From positions 372,001-436,000 of the forward strand of contig NZ_ATWJ01000007.1 in NCBI RefSeq assembly GCF_000421185.1: a DNA stretch of 64,000 bases. Reading direction: 5' to 3'. The translations under genes and the position numbers were made by a program. Below are positions 33,717 to 41,968 of the stretch, piece by piece. The notes under the pieces are model-generated. The model was not told the origin of the DNA, did not search any database, and saw only the letters and a list, made by a program, of their open reading frames with translations. Each line of letters starts with the position of its first letter. The stretch's first letter is position 1. The stretch is from Ornithinimicrobium pekingense DSM 21552 (lineage in GTDB: Bacteria > Actinomycetota > Actinomycetes > Actinomycetales > Dermatophilaceae).

Positions 33717-33971
33717 TCCTGATGCGAGCACCGAGAAGACCACGAGCGTGAGCTCGATGCCGAAGAAGGTGACGAAGAGACCTCGCGCAGCGAGGCCGCC
33801 CAGGCCGAGGAGCTGGCCGAGCACCGCGTCCACTCGGAAGCACAAGGCACCCACCGTCTGCATCGGCAACATTCGCAACGGCACCCGCCCCAAGAGGGCG
33901 CTGTGCCGTAGAGGGGTCGTCGGCGTGATCGTTCTCACGCTGCAGAGGGCTCCGGGCCTGCACCTTCGCAG
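33717..33971. other. Intergenic region, no gene supported
   Basis: The minus strand can encode a hydrophobic stretch (AVLGQLLGLGGLAARGLFVTFFGIELTLVVFSVLA) overlapping the end of the sheath gene. No start signal or family supports it. It might be a membrane-protein remnant. Confidence 0.35.
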
Positions 33972-33984
33972 TATCATATTGATA
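33972..33984. promoter_or_regulatory. Palindromic operator upstream of the permease
   Basis: TATCA-TAT-TGATA is a perfect 5-bp inverted repeat in an AT-rich patch 35 bp before the permease start. It resembles operators of small metal-responsive (ArsR/SmtB-type) repressors but differs from the ArsR sites near 38150. Confidence 0.5.
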
Positions 33985-34019
33985 AGTGTCCATGCGACTT
34001 GGCAAGGTGGTGAGCGTCG

Positions 34020-35069
34020 GTGGCCCTTTTCGACATCCGCCCGGTCAGCACCACCCCGCCCGCGCAGGTCGCCGCGGCACTGGGCGCTGGCGTCGTGGCG
34101 TGGGTGGGTGCGTACTGGCTCAACGAACGGGTCTGGGACCGGGCCTTCGAGGGTCTGGGGATCGACCGGGGGACGCCGCTGGGGGGTGCGGTGCACTTCT
34201 TCCTCTACGACACCGCCAAGGTGCTGCTGCTCCTGGTGGGGATGATCTTCCTCATCGGGATGCTGCGCACCACCATCCGTCCCGAGACCGTGCGCACCTA
34301 CCTGCTGGACAAGCCGTTGCCGGTCGCTCTCGGTCTGGCCGCCCTGTTCGGGGCGATCACCCCGTTCTGCTCCTGTTCCTCGATCCCGTTGTTCATCGGC
34401 TTCGTCGCGGCCGGGGTGCCGCTTGCCGTGACGCTGACCTTCCTCATCGCGTCCCCGCTGGTCAACGAGGTCGCCGTCGTCATGCTCGGCGAGTCGTTCG
34501 GGTGGGGCCTGACCGCGGCATACGTCACCGCAGGACTGGGCCTGGCCATGGGTCTGGGCGCGGTCTTCGCGCGGATGGACCTGGACGACCAGGTGGCTGA
34601 CTTCGTCCGCAGCACCCCCACCTCACTTCTGCACGTCGGCGGGGCGAGGCCGACCCTGGCCGACCGGGTCCAGGCGGCCCGGCAGGAGACGGCCGAGATC
34701 GCGCGCCGGGTCTGGAAGTGGGTCATCCTGGGTGTGGCCGTCGGCGCGGGCATCCACGGGTGGGTGCCGGCGGAGACGCTGGCCACCTATGCCGGGCCGG
34801 ACAACCCGCTCGCCGTCCTGGTCGTCACCGTCGTCGCGGTGCCGCTGTACTCCAACGCCGCCGGAGTCATCCCGGTCGCCGAGGCCCTGTGGGTCAAGGG
34901 CATGGCGACCGGGACCGTCCTGTCCTTCATGATGGCCACCGTCGCCCTGTCGGTGCCGGAGTTCGTCCTCCTCAAGCAGGTCCTCAAGACTCGCCTCCTG
35001 GCCCTCTACTTCGGTTCGGTCGCCGCCGGGATCATGGCGATCGGCTTCGCGTTCAACCTCCTTGCCTGA
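34020..35069 (+). CDS. Permease of the DUF318/ArsP type
   Basis: A membrane protein of 349 residues with about 8-10 hydrophobic segments. The hallmark ITPFCSCSSIPLFIGFVAAGVPLAVTLTFLIASPLVNEVA contains the vicinal cysteines (CSC) of ArsP-like permeases, which export trivalent organoarsenicals. The second half repeats the pattern (VPLYSNAAGVIPVAEAL). GTG 34020 is the likely start. A small thioredoxin gene follows 20 bp downstream, a common pairing. An arsenic role is inferred from the neighbouring ars genes. Confidence 0.85.
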   Translation: MALFDIRPVSTTPPAQVAAALGAGVVAWVGAYWLNERVWDRAFEGLGIDRGTPLGGAVHFFLYDTAKVLLLLVGMIFLIGMLRTTIRPETVRTYLLDKPLPVALGLAALFGAITPFCSCSSIPLFIGFVAAGVPLAVTLTFLIASPLVNEVAVVMLGESFGWGLTAAYVTAGLGLAMGLGAVFARMDLDDQVADFVRSTPTSLLHVGGARPTLADRVQAARQETAEIARRVWKWVILGVAVGAGIHGWVPAETLATYAGPDNPLAVLVVTVVAVPLYSNAAGVIPVAEALWVKGMATGTVLSFMMATVALSVPEFVLLKQVLKTRLLALYFGSVAAGIMAIGFAFNLLA

Positions 35070-35089
35070 CCTCGAAAGGAAGCGCCGCC

Positions 35090-35323
35090 ATGCATATCAA
35101 GATCCTCGGCCCCGGTTGCCGCAACTGCGAGGCGCTGGAGAGGGAGACCCGCGCCGCGCTCGACCAGCTCGGCGTACAGGCCAGCATCGAGAAGGTCACC
35201 GCCTACCCCGACATCGCCGCATACGGGGTCATGTCCACCCCGGGGCTGGTCGTCGACGAGGACGTGCTGGTCTACGGACGCGTCCCCAGGCGCGACGAGA
35301 TCGCCCAGCTCCTGAGCCCCTGA
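35090..35323 (+). CDS. Small redox-active thioredoxin-fold protein
   Basis: A protein of 77 residues, MHIKILGPGCRNCEAL, with a CxxC at Cys10/Cys13, then IEKVTAYPDIAAYGVMSTPGLVVDEDVLVYGRVP, the cis-Pro loop of thioredoxin-like domains. GAAAGGA lies upstream of ATG 35090. It is usually co-encoded with DUF318 permeases and may reduce the permease or its substrate. Its 3' end overlaps the convergent MFS gene by 52 bp. Confidence 0.9.
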   Translation: MHIKILGPGCRNCEALERETRAALDQLGVQASIEKVTAYPDIAAYGVMSTPGLVVDEDVLVYGRVPRRDEIAQLLSP

Positions 35324-36654
35324 CGCGCCGGCTTCGCCAGTCCGGAGAGCGCTGGCCGTGCGTCGTCCTGGGCGCTGACGGGTGTGCGGGAGCGGCCTGC
35401 TGAGGCGAGGGCGAGGGCGGCGGCCACGGCACAGGCCGCCACGGCGGCGAACATCGGCGCGTAGCCGGCGACCGAGATGATGCTGCCTGCGGTGACCGGG
35501 GCGGCGACCCGTCCCACGGTCGCGACGAGAACTTGTCGTCCGGAGGTGGAGGCGAAGGCGCGGCGGGGGACGAGCTCCCCGAGCAGGGCGGCGCGCGCGA
35601 TGGTCATCACCCCGAACCCGGACCCGAACAGCAGCACGAACAGCACCACGCCCCCGGTGCCGGGCACGGTCAGAAGTACCAGGACGCCCAGGGCCTGGCC
35701 GCCGACGATCAGGGAGGCGGTCGCCGCGAGGCCGAGGCGCTGTGCGACGCCGGTGAAGACCAGTCGGCCGGTGACGGACATGACCCCGAGCGAACCGGCG
35801 GCCGTGGCGGCTCGCATCCCGGACATGCCCGCCTGGACCAGGTATCCGACGAGGTGGACCGCGACCACGGTGACGGCGATGGTGTGCATGAGGTGGGCGA
35901 ACGTCAGCCGTCGCACCGCAACCGCCACGACGGGGCCGGCGGGGGACGAGGACCCGTCGTGGCCTCCGGTGGGCTCGGAGACGTGCTCAGGGCAGCGCAG
36001 GGTCCCGTCGGGGCTGAGGCCGTGGTCCGCCGGGGCACGCCGGAGAACCACGGCGTGCGGGATGGCGCAGGCACCGACCAGGCCCGCGAGGACCAGAAGG
36101 GCCCCGCGCCAGCCCAGGCGGTCCACCAGTGCCTGGGCGAGCGGGAGGAAGATCGTGGAGGAGAACCCTGCCACCACGGTCATGGTCAGCAGGGCGGCAC
36201 GGCGGCGCCGGTGGAACCAGGTGTTGATCACGGCGAACGCCGGCTCGTAGAGCACCAGGGCGCTGGCTACACCGATGACCACGAACGCGGCGTACAGCTG
36301 CGGCACGGTGCGGGCCTGGGACCAGGCCAGCACACCGGCCCCTGCCACGATGCTGCCGCCGGTCATGACCATCCGGGCGCCGTGCCGGTCGACGTAGCGG
36401 CCGACCGCAGGGGCGGCTGCCCCGCTGACGGCGATGCCGAGGGAGAGCGCCCCGGAGATGACGGCCGTGCTGGCACCGAGCTCGGCGCGCATGGGCGCGA
36501 CCATCACGGCGAAGCAGTAGTAGAGCGCGGCGTAGCTGACCGTCTCGGTCACTGCCAGAACCCGCACCACGCGCCAGCCGGGGAACGCGGTGCGCCGCCG
36601 CTGCCGGGGAGCGGCGGCGCGTGGCAGGGCAGACGTCACGCGCCGGTGCAGCAC
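35272..36654 (-). CDS. MFS transporter of the ars region
   Basis: A protein of 460 residues with about 12 hydrophobic segments, starting after a basic N-terminus (MLHRRVTSALPRAA). Motif A-like GRYVDRHGARMVM follows, and the C-terminal half ends in a hydrophilic tail. It overlaps the upstream flavoprotein gene by 19 bp on the same strand, so the two form an operon divergent from arsR. Its substrate is unknown; an arsenical or metabolite exporter role follows from context only. Confidence 0.85.
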   Translation of the reverse strand: MLHRRVTSALPRAAAPRQRRRTAFPGWRVVRVLAVTETVSYAALYYCFAVMVAPMRAELGASTAVISGALSLGIAVSGAAAPAVGRYVDRHGARMVMTGGSIVAGAGVLAWSQARTVPQLYAAFVVIGVASALVLYEPAFAVINTWFHRRRRAALLTMTVVAGFSSTIFLPLAQALVDRLGWRGALLVLAGLVGACAIPHAVVLRRAPADHGLSPDGTLRCPEHVSEPTGGHDGSSSPAGPVVAVAVRRLTFAHLMHTIAVTVVAVHLVGYLVQAGMSGMRAATAAGSLGVMSVTGRLVFTGVAQRLGLAATASLIVGGQALGVLVLLTVPGTGGVVLFVLLFGSGFGVMTIARAALLGELVPRRAFASTSGRQVLVATVGRVAAPVTAGSIISVAGYAPMFAAVAACAVAAALALASAGRSRTPVSAQDDARPALSGLAKPARQGLRSWAISSRLGTRP

Positions 36655-38102
36655 CGGCCCGATCCGCCAGGGCTGGTGGTCACGAGCTCGGCCAGCAGGC
36701 CTCCACCACCGGCGCCGGTGGCGAAGCCGAGTGCCGGAACCCCGGCCGGTCGTTCGCGGTGCGCCTCGATCGGCACGTGCAGGTCCGAGGCCCCGGTCGA
36801 GGTTCCGCAGCAGCCGCCGGTGGCAGCGGTGTCCTGGCCCTTGTCGTCGACCGAGCAGACCCCGGTCTCGGGCAGGACGAGCTGGACCTCGTCGGCCGCC
36901 GCGAGGTCACCGGCGAGTGCCGCGACCACCGAGCGGACCTGCTCGTTGCCGGTGGTGATGAGGAAGGTGGGGGCGCGGCCGTAGGACTTCATCCCGACGA
37001 TGTACAGGCCGTCGTCGGGCTGGGCCAGGTCGTTGTGGCCGTGGGGTGGCACCGTGCCGCAGGAGTGGTACTGCGGGTCGACCAGCGGTGCGAGCCGGGT
37101 CGGGGCCTCCAGCGCCGGGTGCAGGTCCAGCTGGGTCTCGGCGAGCATGGCCAGGTCGGGCCGGAACCCGGTCGCCGCCGCGAGGTTGTGGATGCCCTCG
37201 AGGCTGAGCGGACCCTGGGCCGTCTGCCCCCGGACCGTCAGGGTGTCCTGCCCAGCCTCCAGCGCGGTGATCGAGAAGCCCGTGACCAGCTGCACGGCTC
37301 CGGAGTCCACGAGCGCGTGCAGGTCGGTGCCCAGCTGCCCGCGGGCGGGCAGCTGGTCGGCCGCCCCACCGCCGTAGACCTTCGCCGGCGACCCGCCGCG
37401 GACGGCCCAGACGATCTCGGTCCCGGGCTCCTGCTCGGCCAGGCGGGCCAGGTTCAGCAGCGTGTTGGCGGCGGAGTGCCCGGCGCCGACGACCAGTGTG
37501 CGGCGGCCGGCGAAGCGGGACCGGTCCCGGCCGAGGACGTCCGGCAGCGGTCCCACCAGGAAGTCTGCGGCCTCGTCCTCGCCGAGCGCGGGGAGACCCG
37601 ACGCGCCGAGAGGGTTGGGCTGGCCCCAGGTGCCGGAGGCGTCGATGACGGCACGGGCGTGCAGCTCTTCCACGGTTCCGTCACCGTCGCGCACGCGCAG
37701 CACGAACGGCCGGTCCGCCCGACCGATGCTGCGGGTCTTGTCCATCCCCGCCCGGGAGACGGCCAGCACCCGCGTCCCCATGCGCACCCGGGCGGCGAAC
37801 AGCTGGCCGAGCGGGCGCAGGTAGTGCTCGACCAGCTCCGCACCGGAGGGCGGGACCGGGGTGGAGGGGCGGGCCCAGCCGGTCGGCGCGAGCAGCTTCT
37901 CCGCCGTGGCGTCGACGATGTACTGCCACGGGGTGAAGGTGCGGATGTGGCCCCACTCGGAGACGGCGGCACCGACCTCGCCCCCGGCCTCGAGGACCAT
38001 GAACGGCAGTCCCCGGTCTGCCAGGTGTGCGGCGGCGGCCAGCCCCACCGGTCCGGCGCCGATGACGATGACGGGAAGGTCCTCACGAGTCGCGGTTGTC
38101 AT
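36636..38102 (-). CDS. Flavin-dependent monooxygenase-like protein of the ars cluster (ArsO-like)
   Basis: A protein of 488 residues with FAD motif VIVIGAGPVGLAAAAHLADRG, NADPH-type motif RRTLVVGAGHSAANTLLNLARLA, and DASGTWGQPN, resembling the ATG motif of flavoprotein monooxygenases. The C-terminal third has several cysteine clusters (GVCSVDD, GGCCGTST, RCCTGA) not needed for flavin chemistry, which could bind As(III). ATG 38102 follows AGGAGG on the minus strand. It is transcribed divergently from arsR, with ArsR-like operators between them. ArsO-like flavoproteins occur in many actinobacterial ars operons but their reaction is not well defined. Confidence 0.85.
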   Translation of the reverse strand: MTTATREDLPVIVIGAGPVGLAAAAHLADRGLPFMVLEAGGEVGAAVSEWGHIRTFTPWQYIVDATAEKLLAPTGWARPSTPVPPSGAELVEHYLRPLGQLFAARVRMGTRVLAVSRAGMDKTRSIGRADRPFVLRVRDGDGTVEELHARAVIDASGTWGQPNPLGASGLPALGEDEAADFLVGPLPDVLGRDRSRFAGRRTLVVGAGHSAANTLLNLARLAEQEPGTEIVWAVRGGSPAKVYGGGAADQLPARGQLGTDLHALVDSGAVQLVTGFSITALEAGQDTLTVRGQTAQGPLSLEGIHNLAAATGFRPDLAMLAETQLDLHPALEAPTRLAPLVDPQYHSCGTVPPHGHNDLAQPDDGLYIVGMKSYGRAPTFLITTGNEQVRSVVAALAGDLAAADEVQLVLPETGVCSVDDKGQDTAATGGCCGTSTGASDLHVPIEAHRERPAGVPALGFATGAGGGGLLAELVTTSPGGSGRCCTGA

Positions 38103-38147
38103 GATGATGTGCTGCCTCCTGGCGGCTCCGCCGGTCGATGCCTTAGT

Positions 38148-38200
38148 ATCGACGTTTGTCGATGGAGTGCATCGTGCACCCAATATCGATCGGTGTCAAT
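38148..38200. promoter_or_regulatory. Two ArsR-type operators in the divergent ars promoter region
   Basis: Site 1 (38148-38163) is ATCGAC-GTTT-GTCGAT, a perfect inverted repeat with a 4-bp spacer. Site 2 (38185-38200) is ATCGAT-CGGT-GTCAAT with the same spacing. They lie between the flavoprotein/MFS operon and arsR, so one repressor could control both directions. Confidence 0.75.
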
Positions 38201-38215
38201 AGAGGAGCGTGAGCC

Positions 38216-38584
38216 ATGTCTGTTCCCATCTCGGTCTCGCCCGTCGTCCCCGCCCAGCCGCAGGTGGCGCAGTGCTGCGCGCCGCTGCAGACGACGACGC
38301 TGGGCGCTCAGGAGGCCGCTGAGCTCGCCGCCCGGTTCGCGGCACTGGGCGACCCCGTGCGCCTGCGCCTTCTGAGCCTGCTGGCGACCAGCACCCACGG
38401 TGCCGTGTGCGCCTGCGACCTGGTCGAGCCGGTCGGCAAGAGCCAGCCCACGGTCAGCCACCACCTCAAGATCCTGCGCGAGGCGGGGCTGGTCACCAGC
38501 GAGCGGCGAGGCACCAACGTCTGGTATGCCGCCGTCCCGGCAGCCATCGAGTCCCTGCGCCAGACGCTGGCCGCAGGATCCTGA
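38216..38584 (+). CDS. arsR: ArsR-family As(III)-responsive repressor
   Basis: A protein of 122 residues with a winged helix-turn-helix (FAALGDPVRLRLLSLLA ... VGKSQPTVSHHLKILREAGLVTSERRGTNVWYAA). Cys20-Cys21 near the N-terminus and Cys65/Cys67 (GAVCACDLV) match the arrangement known from Corynebacterium glutamicum ArsR, where an N-terminal Cys pair and a Cys of the partner subunit bind As(III). GAGGAG lies upstream. It probably represses itself, acr3 and the divergent operon through the ATCGAY-N4-GTCRAT sites. Confidence 0.93.
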   Translation: MSVPISVSPVVPAQPQVAQCCAPLQTTTLGAQEAAELAARFAALGDPVRLRLLSLLATSTHGAVCACDLVEPVGKSQPTVSHHLKILREAGLVTSERRGTNVWYAAVPAAIESLRQTLAAGS

Positions 38585-38633
38585 CCGGGCGCCGGTGCCG
38601 GGCGCCGCGCGGGGAGCCAGGCACCCACGTCAG

Positions 38634-38649
38634 ATTGACATTCGTCTAT
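38634..38649. promoter_or_regulatory. Third ArsR-type operator, upstream of acr3
   Basis: ATTGAC-ATTC-GTCTAT has the same arms and spacing as the two sites near arsR, with two mismatches. It lies 50 bp before the acr3 start and suggests acr3 has its own controlled promoter. Confidence 0.65.
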
Positions 38650-38698
38650 GTGGAAGCCACGATGGCCGCATCGATCTTCGTCCAGAGATTGGATCACG

Positions 38699-39808
38699 AT
38701 GAGCAGGGCCACTCCCACGGCGCGCAACGAGGTCGCGAACCCGCCCGCCGCCCACCTGTCCACCACCGACAAGTACCTGCCCGTGTGGATCGGCGCGGCG
38801 ATGCTGGTGGGGCTGCTGCTGGGCCGGCTGGTCCCGGGGCTGGACTCCTGGCTGGGGGCGGTGGAGGTCGACGGCGTCTCACTGCCGATCGCCCTGGGCC
38901 TGCTGGTCATGATGTACCCGGTGCTGGCCAAGGTCCGCTACGACCGGCTCGACTCCGTGGTCGCCGACCGCCGGATGCTGCTCAGCTCCCTGGTGCTCAA
39001 CTGGGTCGTCGGTCCGGCGCTGATGTTCGCCCTGGCCTGGATCTTCCTGGCCGACCTGCCGGAGTACCGCACCGGGCTGATCATCGTCGGGCTGGCCCGG
39101 TGCATCGCGATGGTGATCATCTGGAACGACCTGGCCTGCGGCGACCGTGAGGCGGCCGCCGTGCTGGTGGCGCTCAACTCGGTCTTCCAGGTGATCGCCT
39201 TCGCCGGTCTGGGCTGGTTCTACCTGTCCGTGCTGCCCGGCTGGCTGGGCCTGGACCAGGCCGCGCTCGATGTCTCCGCCTGGCAGATCGCGAAGTCGGT
39301 GCTGATCTTCCTCGGGATCCCGCTGCTGGCAGGCTTCCTGTCGCGGGTGTGGGGGGAGAGGGTCAAGGGTCGCACCTGGTACGAGGAGCGCTTCATCCCT
39401 GTGGTCAGCCCGTGGGCGCTGCGCGGGCTGCTCTTCACGATCGTCCTGCTCTTCGCCCTGCAGGGGGACCGGATCACCTCCCAGCCGCTGGACGTGGCCC
39501 GCATGGCGGTGCCGCTGCTGCTCTACTTCGGCCTCATGTGGGGCGTCGGCTTCGCCCTCGGCAAGGCCCTGGGTATGTCGTACGCGCGCACCACCACCCT
39601 CGCGTTCACCGCGGCCGGCAACAACTTCGAGCTGGCCATCGCCGTCGCCATCGCCACCTTCGGGGTCACCTCCGGCCAGGCCCTCGCCGGGGTCGTCGGA
39701 CCGCTCATCGAGGTGCCCGTCCTGGTCGGCCTGGTCTACGTCTCCCTGGCCCTGCGCGACCGCTTCTTCTCCTCGGAGGTCCCCGCCGATGTCCGCTCCC
39801 ACCCCTGA
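38699..39808 (+). CDS. acr3: ACR3-family arsenite efflux permease
   Basis: A protein of 369 residues with about 10 hydrophobic segments. IIVGLARCIAMVIIWNDLACGD contains the conserved Cys of transmembrane helix 4 needed for As(III) transport. GNNFELAIAVAIATFGVTSGQALAGVVGPLIEVPVLVGLVYV contains the conserved Glu near helix 10. ATG 38699 (MSRATPT) is chosen; the ribosome binding site is weak. It overlaps arsC by 20 bp. It exports arsenite produced by the downstream reductases. Confidence 0.95.
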   Translation: MSRATPTARNEVANPPAAHLSTTDKYLPVWIGAAMLVGLLLGRLVPGLDSWLGAVEVDGVSLPIALGLLVMMYPVLAKVRYDRLDSVVADRRMLLSSLVLNWVVGPALMFALAWIFLADLPEYRTGLIIVGLARCIAMVIIWNDLACGDREAAAVLVALNSVFQVIAFAGLGWFYLSVLPGWLGLDQAALDVSAWQIAKSVLIFLGIPLLAGFLSRVWGERVKGRTWYEERFIPVVSPWALRGLLFTIVLLFALQGDRITSQPLDVARMAVPLLLYFGLMWGVGFALGKALGMSYARTTTLAFTAAGNNFELAIAVAIATFGVTSGQALAGVVGPLIEVPVLVGLVYVSLALRDRFFSSEVPADVRSHP

Positions 39809-40436
39809 GGCAGCCACGGGCGCCGGCGCGCACACCGACGCCGTGTCCCAGATCGTCGAGGACCTGGGCTACGCCTTCGAGAGCACGTTCACCGGTCAGG
39901 AGGTGCGCCGCGCGGTCGAGGTCGCCTGGTCCGAGCTCGCCGCGGTCTCGCGCATCCCGACCTACCTGCCGGTGCTGACCGCTCGCCTGGCCCGCCAGCG
40001 GCTCACCGCCGCCGCGCAGGCCGATGGCCGGATGGTCAAGACCGTGCCCGAGCTGCTGTTCGTGTGCGTCCACAACGCCGGCCGCTCCCAGATGGCCGCC
40101 GCCCTCGCCGCGCACCTGGCGCCGGGCAGGGTGCACGTACGCTCCGCCGGCTCGGCACCCATCGGCCAGATCAACCCCGTCGTGGTGCAGGTGCTCGCCG
40201 AGCGCGGGATCGACCTGCGTGAGGCGTTTCCCAAGCCCCTGGCCGACGACGTGGTCCACGCCGCCGACGTCATCGTCACCATGGGTTGCGGCGACGCCTG
40301 CCCCGTCCTGCCCGGGAAACGGTACGAGGACTGGGACGTGCCCGACCCGGCCGGACGGCCGGTCGAGGTCGTCCGTGACATCCGCGACCAGCTCCAGGCC
40401 CGCGTCACCGCCCTGCTGCGCGAGCTCGACCTGTGA
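39789..40436 (+). CDS. arsC: Arsenate reductase (LMW-phosphatase fold) with N-terminal helical extension
   Basis: A protein of 215 residues. Residues 1-80 are a helical extension (VSQIVEDLGYAFESTFTGQEVRRAV). Then comes the LMW-PTP-like domain with active-site loop CVHNAGRS (Cys93, Arg99), the MGCGDACPVLPGKRYEDWDVPDP block, and Asp in the DP motif. This is the actinobacterial arsenate reductase type, in C. glutamicum ArsC1/ArsC2 dependent on mycothiol and mycoredoxin. It is translationally coupled to acr3 and overlaps the next gene by 4 bp. Confidence 0.92.
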   Translation: MSAPTPEAATGAGAHTDAVSQIVEDLGYAFESTFTGQEVRRAVEVAWSELAAVSRIPTYLPVLTARLARQRLTAAAQADGRMVKTVPELLFVCVHNAGRSQMAAALAAHLAPGRVHVRSAGSAPIGQINPVVVQVLAERGIDLREAFPKPLADDVVHAADVIVTMGCGDACPVLPGKRYEDWDVPDPAGRPVEVVRDIRDQLQARVTALLRELDL

Positions 40437-40894
40437 CACCTCCTGCCCACGTCCCGTCCGGAGAGGCCGCCCCCGTGCCCGAGGTCCCCACGGTGCTGTT
40501 CGTCTGCGTCAAGAACGGCGGCAAGTCGCAGATGGCCGCCGCCCTCATGCGGCAGCGCCACCCAGGTGGGGTCCGGGTGCTGTCCGCGGGCACCAGGCCC
40601 GGAGCGGCGCTGAACGCCGAGTCGGTCGCGGCGCTGGAGGAGGTCGGCGCGAGCACCGCGGGCGAGCACCCCAAGCCGGTCGACCCCGCACTGGCCCAGG
40701 AGGCCGACCTCGTCGTCCTCCTGGGTGAGGAGGTCGAGCTCGAGACCGGCCCCACACCGGTCCAGCGGTGGGTCACCGACGAGCCGTCCCGCCGCGGGGT
40801 CGAGGGAGCCGACCGTATGCGGCTGGTGCGCGACGACATCGCCGCCCGGGTCGCCGCCCTGGGCGAGCAGCTGGGGCTGCGGCCGCAGGCATGA
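40433..40894 (+). CDS. Divergent ArsC-like protein (CX5K variant)
   Basis: A protein of 153 residues of the LMW-phosphatase fold. The active loop is CVKNGGKS, with Cys25 but Lys31 in place of the usual Arg. The characteristic MGCGD...CP block of the neighbouring ArsCs is replaced by VVLLGEEVELETG. It resembles the C. glutamicum ArsC1'-type monomeric reductase. It may be slower or act on another substrate. Overlaps at both ends (GTGA and ATGA) place it firmly in the ars operon. Confidence 0.8.
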   Translation: MTPPAHVPSGEAAPVPEVPTVLFVCVKNGGKSQMAAALMRQRHPGGVRVLSAGTRPGAALNAESVAALEEVGASTAGEHPKPVDPALAQEADLVVLLGEEVELETGPTPVQRWVTDEPSRRGVEGADRMRLVRDDIAARVAALGEQLGLRPQA

Positions 40895-41964
40895 CCGACC
40901 GCTCTGGGCGGCACGTCCGTGCACTGGTCGTCGGCGGCGGTCAGGCCGGGCTGGCGACCGCGTTCTACCTGCGCCGCCGGGGCGTCGAGCACGTCGTGCT
41001 CGACGACCAGGCCCGCCCCGGCGGGGCGTGGCTGCACACCTGGGACTCCCTGCGCCTCTTCTCACCGGCCGCCTACTCCTCCCTGCCCGGATGGCCCATG
41101 CCTCCGACGGCCAGTGACGACTACCCGGATGCTGCGCACGTGGTCGACTACCTCACGCGCTACGAGCAGCGCTACGACATACCGGTCCGACGAGGGGAGC
41201 GGGTCACCGCGGTCGAGCACGCCCAGCACGGCTTCACGGTGACGACCTCCCGTGGCACCTGGCAGGCCGAGGCCGTCCTGAACGCCACCGGCACCTGGTC
41301 CCGACCCTTCGTCCCCACCTGGCCCGGCGCCGAGGCGTTCGGCGGCGACCAGGTGCACTCCGCCCGCTACCGGTCGCCAGAGCGCTACGCCGGGCAGCGC
41401 GTGGTCGTCGTCGGCGGGGGCAACTCCGGAGCCCAGCTCGCGGCCGACCTGGCCCCCCACGCGCACGTGACCTGGTGCACCCTGCGCCCGCCGCGCTTCC
41501 TGCCCGACGACGTCGACGGCCGCGAGCTCTTCCGGGTGGCCACCCTGCGGGCCCGTGGCCAGGGCGAGGGCGTCGGCGGGCTCGGCGACATCGTCGCGGT
41601 GCCGCCGGTCCGTGCTGCCCGCGACGCCGGGCAGCTGCGGCGCACGCCGATGTTCGAGCGGTTCACCACCGGCGGCGTCGCCTGGGCCGACGGCACCACC
41701 CGGGAGGTCGACACGGTCATCTGGTGCACCGGTTTCCGGCCCGCGCTGGGTCACCTGTCCACGCTGCGGCTGCGCCGCACGAACGGGGTCCCGGCCACCG
41801 ACGGGCCGGTGGCAGAGGTCGACCCCCGCCTCGCCTTCGTGGGCTACGGCGACTGGTGCGGCCTGGCCTCGGCCACCCTGATCGGCGTCGGCCAGTGGGC
41901 TCGCCAGGCCGTCCACCGCGCCTTCCCCGAGGACCACGACACCACCCACCGACCGAGAGGCTGA
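40891..41964 (+). CDS. Second ars-cluster flavoprotein (ArsO-like NAD(P)/FAD oxidoreductase)
   Basis: A protein of 357 residues with FAD motif ALVVGGGQAGLATAFYLRRRG, then GGAWLHTWDSLRLFSPAAYSSLPGWPMP, NADPH motif RVVVVGGGNSGAQLAADLA, and VIWCTGFRPALGHL. This is the single-component flavin monooxygenase-like family found in actinobacterial ars operons. ATG 40891 overlaps the upstream stop (ATGA). It is clearly related in fold to the flavoprotein at 36636 but shorter, lacking the Cys-rich C-terminus. Confidence 0.9.
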   Translation: MTDRSGRHVRALVVGGGQAGLATAFYLRRRGVEHVVLDDQARPGGAWLHTWDSLRLFSPAAYSSLPGWPMPPTASDDYPDAAHVVDYLTRYEQRYDIPVRRGERVTAVEHAQHGFTVTTSRGTWQAEAVLNATGTWSRPFVPTWPGAEAFGGDQVHSARYRSPERYAGQRVVVVGGGNSGAQLAADLAPHAHVTWCTLRPPRFLPDDVDGRELFRVATLRARGQGEGVGGLGDIVAVPPVRAARDAGQLRRTPMFERFTTGGVAWADGTTREVDTVIWCTGFRPALGHLSTLRLRRTNGVPATDGPVAEVDPRLAFVGYGDWCGLASATLIGVGQWARQAVHRAFPEDHDTTHRPRG

Positions 41965-41968
41965 ACCC

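Noticed and set aside
33560-33876. Hydrophobic minus-strand peptide downstream of the sheath gene
   Set aside because: It overlaps the sheath 3' end, has no start signal and is too short to assign. Kept only as a note in the intergenic entry.
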